DNA of 64,000 bases, taken from positions 59,236,292-59,300,291 of the forward strand of contig JAPWDM010000004.1 in the NCBI GenBank assembly GCA_035578155.1, written 5' to 3'. Origin of the DNA: Brachynemurus nebulosus (Eukaryota > Arthropoda > Insecta > Neuroptera > Myrmeleontidae). Every line of letters starts with the position of its first letter. Position 1 is the first letter of the stretch. Positions 12,582 to 26,345 of the stretch are shown piece after piece. The notes beneath the pieces were generated by a model. It searched no databases. It had not been told where the DNA came from and saw nothing but the letters and a program-made list of their open reading frames with translations. A program made the position numbers and the translations under genes.

Positions 12582-13023
12582 GTACACCCCTTTCGAACTT
12601 TTCTTTGGCAGAACATATCACATGAGCCTAAAACCTGACTTGAACGACATAAACGAAAAACAACAAAACTTGTACGACAAAGTTAATGACTATGTGTTAG
12701 AAAAGAAACAAGAAAAAATTGTAAAATTAAATAGAGATAGACATGAACCCCTAAATTACGTACCCGGCACAAACGCGTATCTAACTGAAAACAAACATAA
12801 TAACAAACTACATGCTAAATTCAAACAAACTGCTGTATCCAAAAATAATAAAATAACCATATTAGATAATAAGAATAGAAAGTTAAACAAACAAAAATTA
12901 AGGCGTCCACTTAAATTGCAGGATAATGCTGTCGGTAACAGCACAGAAAATAGAAATAATAGACCAGACCAACAATCCAGGGATTCTAATAATGAACCTA
13001 GGCCAAGCACGAGTCGTGAATAG
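12565..13023 (+). pseudogene. pol: pol 3' remainder (integrase C-terminal part), out of frame
   Basis: The sequence resumes in another frame with SVHSTTRYTPFELFFGRTY, the conserved block after the integrase core, then a basic C-terminal tail ending in STSRE and TAG. It overlaps the end of the preceding pol frame by only a few bases of non-homologous sequence. This supports an internal deletion plus frame change near 12545-12570 rather than a second gene. The tail is rich in Lys/Asn/Arg as in errantivirus integrase ends. Confidence 0.75.
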
Positions 13024-13025
13024 TT

Positions 13026-14525
13026 ATGACCATTATATTCACATTATTAATCTTAATAATTACAAAGAAAATCTATTTAATATTGAAAACTCAATCAATC
13101 TCATTTCACAAAAAACTCCCTAATACAGAATTCGAGGAAATTATTCGGCTAAAATTTAAAGAATTGAAAGAAAATCTCCAAATTTTACTACCAAGAAAAA
13201 TTACTAAGCGAGGATTGATAGACGGTTTAGGAACAGTCATTAAACAGATTACTGGCAACATGGATCATAACGATGCCATCGAAATTAATAAAAATATAGA
13301 AAATTTAAAACTAAATCAAAATAACGTTGTGAATCAATTAAACAAGCAGGTCCGCATTAACTCCCAAATGATCGAACGATTTGAAAACATCACCAAACAC
13401 ATAAACGATCAGCAAAATTCTATTAACAGATATTTGAAATCTTTATATACGAATATCGGTCAAAAAGAACAAAGCGAATTAAAAATTATACAATACGCGT
13501 ACAGAATTAATTTCAATATTGGGACACTTAATGACCACATTAAAGATATCATACAATCCATTAATTTGGCAAAACTTAATATTGTCGCAAAGCCTATTCT
13601 ACTTCCAGATGAACTAGAGTACGCTTATAATTCATTGAACAAACAAAGCATACCCATCAAATCATACGAACAAATATACGAGTTCCTTAAACTGCAAGCT
13701 TATTACAACGATAGCAACATAATTTTTAACATACAGATACCTAATTTCCAATCCTCTACCTATCAATTAAACAAATTAGAACCTTTACCAAATGTTCATT
13801 TAAAAACAATAAAATTTCCCAAACCATATACCATTTCCAATGAATATCAGTTGTACGAGGTCGATAATGCGTGCCCCAAAATAGAGGAAATCTACGTATG
13901 CGAGCCCAAAACTGCAGCAATTAAACTGAAAAATTCAAAGTGCATCGGAAATCTACTTTCCAATCAATCGCCTACATGCATCTATGAATACTACAACAAC
14001 ATAACCGAAATCAAACAAATCTACAGCAACCACATCATCATCAAGAACTCATATGGAATTGTCATTAGTTCAACATGTGGCATCAAAAATCGAACCATCA
14101 TGGGAACCATTTTAATACGCTTTGAAAACTGTTCCGTAAAAATCAACGACATTACCTACGATAGTAAAATATTAAGAAAATGGGAAAAAATCTATTTGCA
14201 ACCAACATACAATCTTCCGGTCAACGTATCCAAATTGGAAGAAAAACTGGACCTCAACAAATTGAATAACTATCATTTAGAAAATCGAGAAGAAATCCAG
14301 CTACTGCGGACACATGGCACTATTCACGTATCTACTACTTACTTTATTCTTGCAACCATGTTAATCATCAGTATCCTATTCATTATTCGTTACACAAGGA
14401 AGCCGTTCCAAGAGAATGCATCACTTCAAGCACATATTCAAGAGGATTCTTCAATTCAAGTACAATACCAACTAAAAGCGCCGTCCCAAGAAGTCAAACT
14501 TCTATGGCCACTGCTTTCGTCTTAA
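13026..14525 (+). CDS. env: env, class I-like fusion glycoprotein of errantivirus type
   Basis: 499 codons, uninterrupted. The N-terminus is hydrophobic (residues 3-12) and could act as a signal peptide. A dibasic cleavage site ending KR lies at residues 61-62 and is followed by a Gly-rich fusion-peptide-like segment (GLIDGLGTVIKQITGN), as in insect errantivirus and baculovirus F-type envelope proteins. The P4 residue is Ile, so it is not a canonical R-x-K/R-R furin site. A heptad-like helical region follows (about residues 75-150), then a Cys-containing ectodomain, a transmembrane segment at about 438-456 and a cytoplasmic tail of about 43 residues. The start is just 2 bp after the pol stop; expression by splicing is expected. 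Confidence 0.85.
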   Translation: MTIIFTLLILIITKKIYLILKTQSISFHKKLPNTEFEEIIRLKFKELKENLQILLPRKITKRGLIDGLGTVIKQITGNMDHNDAIEINKNIENLKLNQNNVVNQLNKQVRINSQMIERFENITKHINDQQNSINRYLKSLYTNIGQKEQSELKIIQYAYRINFNIGTLNDHIKDIIQSINLAKLNIVAKPILLPDELEYAYNSLNKQSIPIKSYEQIYEFLKLQAYYNDSNIIFNIQIPNFQSSTYQLNKLEPLPNVHLKTIKFPKPYTISNEYQLYEVDNACPKIEEIYVCEPKTAAIKLKNSKCIGNLLSNQSPTCIYEYYNNITEIKQIYSNHIIIKNSYGIVISSTCGIKNRTIMGTILIRFENCSVKINDITYDSKILRKWEKIYLQPTYNLPVNVSKLEEKLDLNKLNNYHLENREEIQLLRTHGTIHVSTTYFILATMLIISILFIIRYTRKPFQENASLQAHIQEDSSIQVQYQLKAPSQEVKLLWPLLSS

Positions 14526-14534
14526 GGAGGGAGG
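14524..14534 (+). other. polypurine tract
   Basis: AAGGAGGGAGG abuts the 3' LTR, in the position needed to prime plus-strand DNA synthesis. Confidence 0.85.
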
Positions 14535-15440
<906 letters not shown>

Positions 15441-15834
15441 TATTTCAAAAGGCATCTTTTAATTTTTTTGGAAATAAATATTAAAATAATAAAAATACGG
15501 AAAAAATACTCTGTTGAAGAAATAGTGCAGATAATTTGCTAGAAAAAAATTATTTTATAAAAGAAAATTTCCAAGAATATAAATACGTTTATCCAAAGCA
15601 CTCTTGTGACATAACTTTTTCCTTATGGAAATCCAATGTTATCAATTAACATGTAAATCGTACGTATACATCCGACCGGGACACCCGGTATACATAATAT
15701 GTATGTATACGCTATAGAAGCTATGAATGAACCTATTGAATGACACATACTTAATTTTTTGTATGTATATGTAAGGACCTACCTAAGTTCATATAATATT
15801 TATAAACGTAGTAAAAATCTTCTGACCCGTTTTC

Positions 15835-16294
15835 ATTTATAAAAATTAATTTCTCGGAAACCAGTGGACGTAGAATAATGGTTCATAAACCTTCCTTATG
15901 TGAGTTTGCTCGTGTTTTTGATGATGTAAAAAAAAACCGCAAAAACTTTTGAACTTTGGGAAATTTTAGCATAAAACTTATAAAAATTTTAAAAATTAGT
16001 TTTTCTCATAAACTAGTTCATATAGAACAATGGTTCAAAAACCTTTTTTATGTGATTTTTCCTCCTCTTTCCAATGGTGTAAAAAAAATAAGGCAAAAAC
16101 TTTTAAATTGTAGCAAATTTTTGTCAAAAACTTAAATTTTCACGAAAAATGCTCAAAAAACCATGTTCCTGGTATCCGACGTGTCTGGCTGACGAACTCA
16201 TCCAAGATTTTTTGGGCTTCCAATGTTTTCACCAAATTTCATAAAAGTAGAAGTTTTTGTTCGAACGCTATCGCCTTGATACATAAATACATAC

Positions 16295-16384
<90 letters not shown>

Positions 16385-16490
16385 TTTAGTGATGTTATTT
16401 TCGTATTCTAGGGACCTCAAAACAAATTTCTGCCATAGTCCCTACTGTAAGAGCGTATTTCCAGTTTTGGAAATTCGCTAAAAGGAATAT
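15835..16490 (+). mobile_element. F1-family copy with central (TA)n
   Basis: Contains two tandem versions of a roughly 140-bp left module (AATTAATTTCTCGGAAACCA and AATTAGTTTTTCTCATAAAC), the GACGTGTCTGGCTGACGAAC block, a (TA)n tract at 16299-16381, then AAATTTTAGTGATGTTATTT and a right module ending near GGAAATTCGCTAA. The CCCCTGTCGC termini are missing. Confidence 0.6.
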
Positions 16491-17770
16491 TATAAGAGAA
16501 AATAAATATAAATAATTGCAACGTTACCCAAACTATAATCCTTTGTGTTTCCGAATCCCAAAAATATGTATGACGCCATGTTAGAGAATAATTTTCCTTT
16601 TAAGATACATTACAGGAGGAAGTTTTCCAATGAATATGTTGACATATTAATTTTTATCTGATTAGAATTTTTGAACTGCCATAATACTAATATTTAAAAT
16701 GAAAGCAAAAGGATAAAAATTAACATTATCCATTTTTAGTATAATTATGTCAACCGAGCGAATAATGAACACATGCGGTTTTCTCCATCACTTGCATGAG
16801 AAGACAATACGTACGTATATCCACATGTTGTCCGTTTAGTAGTAACTAGTAGAGCTATGTGTGTATTAATTCAACATTTAATGCGCGCTTGGAAATAGTT
16901 CGCCCTTTGAAATTTTATAAATTATTATTGCCAACAAACACACTAAAACCGAGTATATAGATTATTCAATTCCTAAGAAATATCTAAACTGGCTATTTTT
17001 AACTGTTTCGATTGGAACTGTTTACTGAATGAATTCTTGAAAGAAACTCTAATTTTTTATCAGCTATTATTTTTTTTTTTAAATTAACAAAAGCGAGAGG
17101 CTTGGCCAAATATATTTTTCGAGCCTAAGCTTTCATATCATAGAGCCGGATCTACATATTAAAATCTATAATGAAATCAATGCAATGTACACCAAAACTG
17201 CCAAGTATGTACGTAATGTTACTGTACATGCCAACTCGGTTGTCATTTCATGACAAAATAAGTAATAAAACTTATATCTGTCAAGAAAATTAACTATAAA
17301 AAAAGTTTTCCGTACTATTAGTACTCCGATTCTTTATCTTGCTATTTTCCATTGTGGAATAACATCTATTATAGTTCTTTATTTCTCGCAAAAATTATGT
17401 TAATATTATATGTTCGTAAATTTCCATATTAGGAAATCTCTGGGTAGAACAGACAGCTACCAGCTTGAGATTCATTACTACTCACATCATGCATATTTTC
17501 AATGTTTAAATGATTTTACAGCAGACCAAAAAAATATTAAATGCTAAACTAAGTATACTGTCGTGAATTTTTTTAGCATACCGTCTGTGTTATTTGATGT
17601 TCAAATGGTTTATGAGCTGATATATACCACTGCTGTATAGTATCTAGATACATACATGTATCTGAAATCAATATCTAGATACAAATTTACTTATCTTGTA
17701 TCTGTATCTAGATACGTTTATTTTTAAGTATCTGTATCTAATATCTAGTTGCATATAATCTGCATCTTGT
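16491..17770. other. gene-free AT-rich DNA
   Basis: No recognised gene or clear repeat. At 17640-17760 there is a run of TATCTAGATAC / GTATCTGTATC words, a local degenerate tandem repeat. Confidence 0.35.
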
Positions 17771-17774
17771 GTCT

Positions 17775-18175
<401 letters not shown>

Positions 18176-18639
18176 ACATCGTTGAAAAGGAAAAAAAAAA
18201 TTATGAAGAAAATATTCTTATAATTTTCTTTCTATTTTAAGTATTTTTCGAGAAAATGTAAATTTTCACTTTTATTCTTTCTTTGTTAGTCTAATAAGTA
18301 ATTTATATTTATATCTCAGTTCTTTATAAAGTATAAAAATATTTCACTTTTTTATTAAAGAATTTTGTGAGAACAAGTGAAAACTATTCACATATATGTG
18401 ACATAACACACATACATGTATAGAGTTTTGTTTCTCATTTATTGCATTATAATTAGCATGGTTCTATCCCATGTTAAAAAATGTAAATTAAACAGATTTT
18501 CTAAGCTAATGTAATGAAGAATTTTTTTTTTTTTTTATTGAATTTTTAAGTAAACAAGAAATTGAAGATTATGTTATGATATAAATATTATTAAATATGA
18601 AACAAAACAAAATATGTACAATGTACATATGTATGTACG

Positions 18640-20181
18640 GAAAAATATTTTGAATCGATTTTGAAAATTTTTTCACTAATAATTAATAATGTTAAAAAAT
18701 TAAACCATTTCAAATGGATTTAAGGTATTTTATGTGAGGTCAAGGTTTTCGGGACCTAAAAAGGCCAGAAATTAATTAACCAATCGATTTTAAAAATTTT
18801 TTCACAGTTAGTAAGTTAAAGTATTTGAATTAATTAATTAAATGATGTCCGCAAGAAGCTTACGGACTGCCATAAGTTATATGAGATCCTTAGAACCCTT
18901 TTCTTACTGTTAGAGTACTAGACTTGTATGAGTTTCGCCAGGATTTACTGATCCCATAATTGCAAAAAATAAACTAAACGACCAATTTTAAAAATTTCTT
19001 CACTGTTACAGAGCTAAACTATTTTAGATAGATTTAGAATACATTATGTAAGGTCCGCCAGGGTCCACAGGACCCAAAAGTGTCAAAAATAAACTAACTG
19101 ACCGATTTTGAAAATTTTTTCACTGTTACAGAGCTAAACTATTTTAGATAAATATCGATTACCTTATGTAAGGTCCGCCTCGGTCCATAGGACCCAAAAG
19201 TGTCAAAAATAAACTGCCTGATCGATTTTGAAAATTTTTTCACTGTTACAGAGCTAAACTGTTTTAGATAAATATAGATTCCGTTATGTAAGGTCTGCCA
19301 CAGTCCATAGGATCCAGAAGTGTCAAAAATAAACTAACTGACCGATTTTTAAAAATTTTTTCACTGTTACAGAGCTAAACTATTTTAGATAAATATAAAT
19401 TACGTTATGTAAGGTCCACCAAGGTCCATAGAACCCAAAAGTGTCAAAAATAAACTAACTGACCGATTTTGAAAATTTTTTCACTGTTACAGAGCTAAAC
19501 TATTTTAGATAAATATAGATTACGTTATGTAAGGTCTGCCAGGGTCCATGGGATGCAAAAGTGTCAAATAGACTAACCGACCGATTTTGAAAATTTTTTC
19601 ACTGTTACAGAGCTAAACTATATTTGATAAATATAGATTACGTTATGTAAGGTCTGCCAGGGTCCATGGGTCCAAAAGTGTCAAAAATAAACTAACCGAC
19701 CGATTTTGAAAATTTTTTCACTGTTGGGGAACTAACTATTTTAGATAGACATACATTACGTTATTTAGGGTCCGCCAGGGTCCATGGGACCCAAAAGTGG
19801 TAAAAATAAACTAACCGACCGATTTTGAAAATTTTTTCACTGTTACAGAGCTAAACTATTTTAGATAAATATAGATTACGTTATGTAAAGTCTGCCAGGG
19901 TCCATCGGATCCAAAAGCGTCAAAAATAAACTAGCCGACCGATTTTGAAAATTTTTTCACTGTTGGGGAGCTAAGCTATTTTAGATACATATAGATTACG
20001 TTATGTAAGGTCTGAAGTGTCAGTAGGACCTAAAAGTGTCAAAAATAAAATAACTGACCGATTTTGAAACCTTTTTACTGTTACCAAGGTAAACTATTTT
20101 AGATAGGTACAGGTTGTGTTATCTGAGATCCACAACTGTCCTGCGGATGCAAATGCGGCGTAGAATGCTACACAACGGGTT

Positions 20182-20259
<78 letters not shown>

Positions 20260-20560
20260 CATAAAGTCCGCCTAGAATATACGGTCGAGCTGATTTTTTA
20301 ATGAGGTCCACCGGGATCTTGCAGATCCGAAAACGCCAGTAATAAGCTATCAAACCGATGCTAAAAAATTTCTCACTGCTAGAGAACTAAATTATTTTAG
20401 ATGGATACAACTATGCTGCACAAAATTCGTTCGGGTTCTTGGGTCCCCAAAAATACCAAAACTAATTACCCAACCGATTTTAAAAATTCTTTTTCTCTTA
20501 GAAAGCTAAACTATTTTAAATAGGTACAGGTCTTAGATGAGATCCGCCAGTGCCCAAGAT
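18640..20560 (+). repeat. tandem satellite array, period about 119-120 bp
   Basis: About 15 units of a sequence containing GACCGATTTTGAAAATTTTT, TCACTGTTACAGAGCTAAAC, TTACGTTATGTAAGGTCTGC and CAAAAGTGTCAAAAATAAAC. The units from about 18960 to 20080 are very similar; those at both edges are divergent, as expected for an array homogenised from its centre. A (TA)n tract (20187-20257) interrupts the distal part. The array runs directly into an F1-type terminus. Confidence 0.9.
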
Positions 20561-20599
20561 TTGGAAATTTGCTATGTTATGCAGATGCTGCGACAGGGG
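20561..20599 (+). mobile_element. F1-type right terminus after the satellite
   Basis: GGAAATTTGCTATGTTATGC then ATGCTGCGACAGGGG followed by TA, nearly the same as the terminus at 15404-15442. It suggests that the satellite array was carried inside a longer F1-related element. Confidence 0.6.
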
Positions 20600-20880
20600 T
20601 ATTATAAACTTTAGATACAGATATATTTTTTAACTTGATTTATCAATTTTTAATAGAAAATTATGGTTATTTTAGTAATATTCAACAATGAGAATTTTAA
20701 ATTTAATTAAGTTTCAAAATTAAAATTAAAACAATTAGGTTTCAAAATCTCATCAAAATCTTTACGTAGGTATGAATTTGAATAGGTGAGTACTATCTAT
20801 AAGTAAAAGCATTAGGATATATATAGGTCTGTTCATGACTTCTTATAATTGTATTACGTCACTGAAAATTGCTATATTAA

Positions 20881-21767
20881 GGGGGACCGCTAGTGTGACC
20901 GCCTGAAAAAAGATGATTTTTGGGAATTTTTTTAAAGAAAACTACTGTATGGAATATTTTAATATTTTAAAGATATATTTGTTAATATATAAAAAATTTA
21001 TGATAAAATTTTTGGACCAAAAAATTCAAAATTCAGTGAGTTATTCGTGATCTCCCAAGGCTACAAAAAGAAAAGCCCCCCCACTGTTGCAATGACAGCG
21101 ACCTCCACAGTGCATGAAATCAAAAAAACCGAAAAGTCTATTAAACTAGAAGATATTTTCCATGCCATGAACCTCAATCGAAAAAAAAAGAAATTTAACA
21201 AATTGGCAGGTTTTTAAAAAAAAGTTTCAATTTTGCGCGAAAATTTGATGATTTTTGGCCTGCAAAAATTACATTTTTTATTCCATCGGAAAACTGGAGT
21301 TTCATGGCACGAAGAAACATATATAAGAGAAGCTGCAATAAGAATCAAATCGATCGGATGATTTGTCTTCGAGTTATAACTGCAGCAAATTTAAAAAATG
21401 TAGTTTTTCTTTACCTTACTTTTTAGTTTTAATCATTGAGAATTTTTACTAAAATTATTTACGATGTACTCACTATAACAGTCATACTAAAACTAGATGA
21501 GTCGTTTAAATATGGCAGGATCTAGATGCTCCACAACATGCGACTGGCAGCCGCGTCCAGAAACTCCCGAACTATCAGCTTTCATACATTTCTCAATACT
21601 TCAAAGTTAACAATGAAAATCAGAATCCGCTCTTTAGATGGCTGTAACTCAAAAACTATTTGAAATATGCATTTGAAATTTTAGTATGTTATTTTTAAAG
21701 GTATAGAATATCGAAACATGCAAAAAATTCCAATTTTTTTTTAAAAATGTCACACTAGTGGTCCCCC
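20881..21767. mobile_element. TTAA-flanked MITE, 887 bp
   Basis: TIR GGGGGACCGCTAGTGTGAC at the left and its inverse GTCACACTAGTGGTCCCCC at the right (one mismatch). TTAA is present on both sides (20877-20880 and 21768-21771), the piggyBac-type target duplication. No transposase frame is visible; the inside is AT-rich. Confidence 0.7.
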
Positions 21768-22127
21768 TTAATCCACCATCAATTATATAATTAAAATTTA
21801 AATATATTCAGAAAAGATAAATAAAATAAAATAAAAAATGTACGGGAACGACTTCTAATTTTTATTTTTATAGTGCATTAGATGTTCTATAATTTTTTAT
21901 AGTACGGGAACAAACCTAATATTTTGGTTATGTTGTGGTAATGACATTCTGTAGTGGCTAATGTGTGCATGTGCAAAGTATCCAGATAAGATTATTTATT
22001 GGTCAGTTGGCCAGTTCTTTAAAATGATTGCGCACATAATTTAAAACAAACTTACTCTAATTCGGCAGCGGTTGAAGCTCTTAGATTTTTACAAGAGAAA
22101 TCTACTCTATCTAATTGCTCGAATTTC

Positions 22128-22274
22128 CAACAGTTTATTAGTCGAATTTTTCAACTGAAAAAATTAGACTTATACAGCCTATAGGATAAGAACGGCGAGA
22201 GTAGGGGCGCTATCCGGCTATCCGTTTTCGGACCCGTAGAACACGATTATGTAGAAAAAAATGTGAGATATATA

Positions 22275-22360
<86 letters not shown>
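22128..22360 (+). repeat. dispersed repeat B ending in (TA)n
   Basis: Shares AGACTTATACAGCCTATA, CGATAAGAACGG-like and ATCCGTTTTCGGACCCGTAG blocks with 36936-37062. Both copies run into a (TA)n tract (here 22268-22360). Confidence 0.65.
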
Positions 22361-22363
<3 letters not shown>

Positions 22364-23283
22364 GGTGTAAAATATATAACTCTCCGAAAAAATAGGGGGG
22401 AAAGGTCTCAATTTACTAATTAAGTTTTGCTAGTTAAATTGTACCGATCAAGTTTCATTTCAGAAATTTTCGATTGTCAAAAACGTGTTAAAAAATGGCC
22501 CCTAGAAAAAAAAACTTAATCAGGCTCTGATTACTTATCATTTTTTTCCTTTGCTTTTTGGAACGTAAATTTTTTTGTCAACAAAATATTTTTACCTGCT
22601 TGTTTACGGAATCTTTTTAAAATAGCTATACAGCAGTGTCCATAAAAATTTGAACATGATTTTTAATGAAACAATCTACGTCATATTTCAAAAAGATGGA
22701 TTTCGTCAAATCTCATTAAATTATTTGGAAATTTAACAAACACCTGCAATCGATTTTAGTAATCACTGACTGTCAACTTTAATCCAATTCTTTGACACAT
22801 TTAACACATTCAGGGCTGCCTCTAACATTGGCGTAGTTCAGAACAAAATTAAAACTAAACACCCCTTAGAATAAAGATGGTTTAATGGTTAAGGGCGCTT
22901 TTCTAATCATGGGTCTGGTGACATGAAAATATTTTTTTCACTATAAAATTTAGTTTTTTACGAATTATGACACAACAATTAAATTTAAAACATTTCTAAA
23001 ATATACAATCGGTTTATTATTCATGCACATACAAATACTTTTAATTTTAATACTTTGATTTAAAGAAAAACCAGTACTTCTATTGTTGAAAATATGGTTA
23101 TTTTCGAAGTGAAAAATGTACTGTTTTATTATTGATAATATCAGTCGTACCCATGTGACAAATATGTATAAATAGGTTACTAGTGTTTTTAATAAATAAT
23201 AAATTTTCAGAACAGTATACATATAAATGACAAGTAATAAATAACTTGAAAATATCTTTTTTTTAAAAATAACTAATGGTCCA
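22361..23283. other. gene-free stretch with a CAGGGTG repeat end
   Basis: CAGGGTGTAAAATATATAAC at 22361 is the type of terminus seen at 26082 (CAGGGTGCG). The partner end is not found. No gene seen in the remainder. Confidence 0.3.
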
Positions 23284-24083
23284 AGAGCCCACCATATGCA
23301 AAACCTATGATAAGATACCTATGTATTTTTTGTAGGTAGTACTAGAGTCCCTATAATAAATAGAGTCGTGACATGTGTGCTGAACGCTGATTGGTTCCGG
23401 CATTTTGTATCCAATGCTTTCGTAAAATACATTGGAAATAAATTAAATGTTAACAAAAACCATTTAGTTTAACTTAGAAAGAATAATTAAATTAAAAATT
23501 TTTAATTGTTCATTAATTCATAACTTATTAACAATAATTATGTACTCAAAAATATTTACTCAAACATGTGATAATTAATTTTGAAGCTTCCCGCTCTGTT
23601 TTGGATACAAAATGGATGACATGTCACGACCCTATTTATTATAGGGACTCTAGGTAGTACTACCCCAGACCTAAATTTTGCCCGCATGATAAAAATATGA
23701 CGTCACTTCCGGTTATGGTTTTGTTACGTCATCAAATACATTGATGATATTTACACCAAAATGAAAGCTGCCAGATCTTAAAAATTCGTAAAAATATGAC
23801 TGCCTTCATTGAAAGGTTTTTTTTTTTCAGTGAAAGCAGCCTCATTGTTGCGAATTACTAAGGCCTGGCAGCACTCAATCTTTTTATTTTGGACTTCGAA
23901 ACCTTCGTTTTGGTGTAAATATTATCAATGTATTTGATGACATGACAAACCCATAACCGGAACTGACGTCATATTTTTATCATGCGGGCAAAATTTTGTA
24001 ATTCTAAAGAAAGCTCCCTTTAGCGGTACTTACAAAAAATCGTTCATCTATCTTATACATACGTTTTGCATACGGTGGGCTCT
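23284..24083. mobile_element. long inverted-repeat element (AGAGCCCACC termini), 800 bp
   Basis: Left end AGAGCCCACCATATGCAAAA and right end inverse (GCATACGGTGGGCTCT). The arms continue inward through AAATTTTGCCCGCATGATAA, ATATGACGTCA and ATTTACACCAAAA on both sides. The left arm is interrupted by the 310-bp element at 23343-23652, absent from the right arm. The arms carry TGACGTCA (CRE-like) words at mirrored positions. Confidence 0.7.
23343..23652. mobile_element. nested MITE, 310 bp
   Basis: TIR TAGAGTCCCTATAATAAATA with its inverse at the right. Flanked by GGTAGTAC on both sides (23335-23342, 23653-23660), an 8-bp duplication as for hAT elements. If the ends are set one base in, the duplication is the 10-bp AGGTAGTACT, which would fit Mutator-like elements instead. 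Confidence 0.7.
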
Positions 24084-26080
24084 CCGGCTATAAGTTTTGT
24101 GTACATAATATGTGCAAATACAATATAATATCAATATGTATATGGACATACACACAGTAACACTCACACACATACATATGTATTACATATTTCAATCTTT
24201 TCTTTTAGGGTTCCGAAGAACTCTAGAAGCTGTTGTAATTTTTTAATGTGAGTGGGTTGTAACATTTTCAGAAATTCTACGCCTTTGGAACACGAAATTT
24301 TGCAAATATAATACATGCTACAGATAGATATCTCAATTAACCGTCAATTTTACGTTAAAGTATATTCTGATATTTGTTAACATTTCCAAAAATTCAAATC
24401 AAAATTATTAAGAGAAATGTTGAAAAATAATTCTACGTATACTGTTTGCAGTTTATCGTTAGAAAAATCTTTTAAAGTTAAAGTTCTTTTAACAACTTTA
24501 TTCTTTATATCTCGTTTCAAAAATATTGTATTTCAAAGTCTATGTGATTTGTAAGGAATCAAATTACCACTTAATTGACCCTTAAATAACACAAACAGAA
24601 ATAACATTGTGATTGTCGAATATATTTATTTATTTTCATAGTAAACCGTACAAAATAATATAATGCCACCTATTTTATTCGGAAACTACAAAAATGCAAA
24701 TAAGTCAGAAACCTTGCTTAATGTGTGTATAAAACGCACTTGGACAACTCTTTTAATAAGTGTTGTATATGAATACATTATGGAGATTGTATGTGTGTGC
24801 TATCAATGCTATAGTTGTTTATTTATTTAAAAAATTTTTGTCTAAGCGTGTGACGATGATATGGATGTCTGTGTGTTTGTAAGTATGCGATGCCTGTTTG
24901 TCTACTGAAACTTGAGTTCGATTAGGTCGGGTTGCAGGTAAATTGGTATTTCAAAGTGTTGCTGAAATAAAAGAATAAATTTGGTAAAAAATTTATAGCG
25001 GTGACTTTCATGTGGACATTTAAAATTTTACGATAATGATAACTGATGCAGATACTTTCGCATTTTCCGTTAGAGTTTTCCTCTAAAGTTACTCAATTAT
25101 GAATAAAAAATTTTCTTTTTGATAATTGAAATACATTTTTGTTTGTAATATAATTGGCCTTTCGTCACATCTGTTTTTCTTTACAAACTTTTAACTATAC
25201 CCCTTTTCAAATACAATTGATCATGAGTTTTCGTTAAAAAATTAAATTATTCTTATATTCGAAACAAATCAATCTTCTATTCTTTTCTAAAAACAAACTG
25301 CAAATTTAAAATTTACGCATTTGAAACAATGAAAGAGATAAAGCTAAGAAAACGGGAATTACTCAAACTTGTAAGTGATGACTAATGTTTAAATTTAAGT
25401 GAAATAGATAATATTTAAAATCGTTTAAAAATTAATTTTTGATCTTAGTGAGAAAATTGAGAGAAGAAAAAATAAGTCGTTATCAAACATTGTTATTAAT
25501 TTCTGTTTTTCTCTTATGTACTTTAGCTACAAAACTATCGAATATGGAACACATTGTACAGATTTGACATATGTACATACCAATACATAAAACGGGTAGT
25601 ATTTAGTTTTTATAGATACATAGTGAAGAAGTTGTGTACCAATGTATCAACAATTAGAAATTCATGTTTTATGATAGTTAAAAGAAAATGTTTTTAATTT
25701 TTGAAAAATTACAACTCATGGAAATTTTTCTTGTGTATTTTTTTCATTGTTCTGTTCTGTTCTCTTTTTATTTGTTTGGTAATTTATAAGTGTAGTTTTT
25801 AATGTAATTTGTAACTAACTTAATAATGTGCAATGCAAATACTGATATCAGAGTTATGGTTTTTGCAGTATTCATAATGCACTGTGATATAAAAAACTAA
25901 AAAATTTTAAAAACTAATTTCATAAAATTTAATAAACTTATTTTAATCAAAATTTATGAAAAACTGTTCGCTTTTCTGTGTACAATATAGTACATATAAG
26001 TTCGACAGTGAACACATGTTTACATATTATAGTAAAATAAAAAAAATTTTTTTGTTTATTTTTAAAAAAATTTTTATTAT
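24084..26080. other. low-repeat region, possible host intron and 3' UTR
   Basis: This stretch has few recognisable repeats. 24600-24901 may be the 3' UTR and 24962 onward the intron of the minus-strand gene whose last exon is at 24902-24961. AATAAATAAA on the minus strand near 24626-24635 could be the polyadenylation signal. Confidence 0.3.
24902..24961 (-). CDS. candidate terminal coding exon of a host gene
   Basis: On the minus strand a pyrimidine-rich tract ending TTTATTTCAG is followed by 19 codons reading QHFEIPIYLQPDLIELKFQ and a TAG. The mix of residues is protein-like and codon use is ordinary, unlike the surrounding AT-rich DNA. A double polyadenylation signal lies about 270 bp downstream. 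If real, the rest of the gene lies to the right with a long last intron. I do not recognise the protein; nothing beyond the splice signal, frame and UTR layout supports it. Confidence 0.4.
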   Translation of the reverse strand, partial: QHFEIPIYLQPDLIELKFQ

Positions 26081-26081
26081 A

Positions 26082-26261
26082 CAGGGTGCGAATAATTTTA
26101 GTTTGGTCAGAGGCGTATTCAGGGAAATTTATATTAAACGATGAGTTGGCTGGGATGCGATTTTTTCAGATAGCGAATTCCGAAAAAAAATTTATGTCTT
26201 CGGCAATTATACACCGAGATAAACCATCTGTTAAAAGGAAGAGAGTTATTTACTTTACACC

Positions 26262-26265
<4 letters not shown>
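26082..26265. mobile_element. TA-flanked MITE, 184 bp (CAGGGTG ends)
   Basis: CAGGGTGCGAATAATTTTAG at the left; TTTACTTTACACCCTG at the right, TA immediately before the left end. The right flank is GTGTATAT leading into (TA)n (26268-26343), so the exact right target base is uncertain. Confidence 0.5.

Positions 26266-26343
<78 letters not shown>

Positions 26344-26345
<2 letters not shown>

Noticed and set aside
18640..20560. CRISPR-like regular repeats
   Set aside because: Adjacent units without unique spacers, period about 120 bp: ordinary satellite DNA in a eukaryotic genome.
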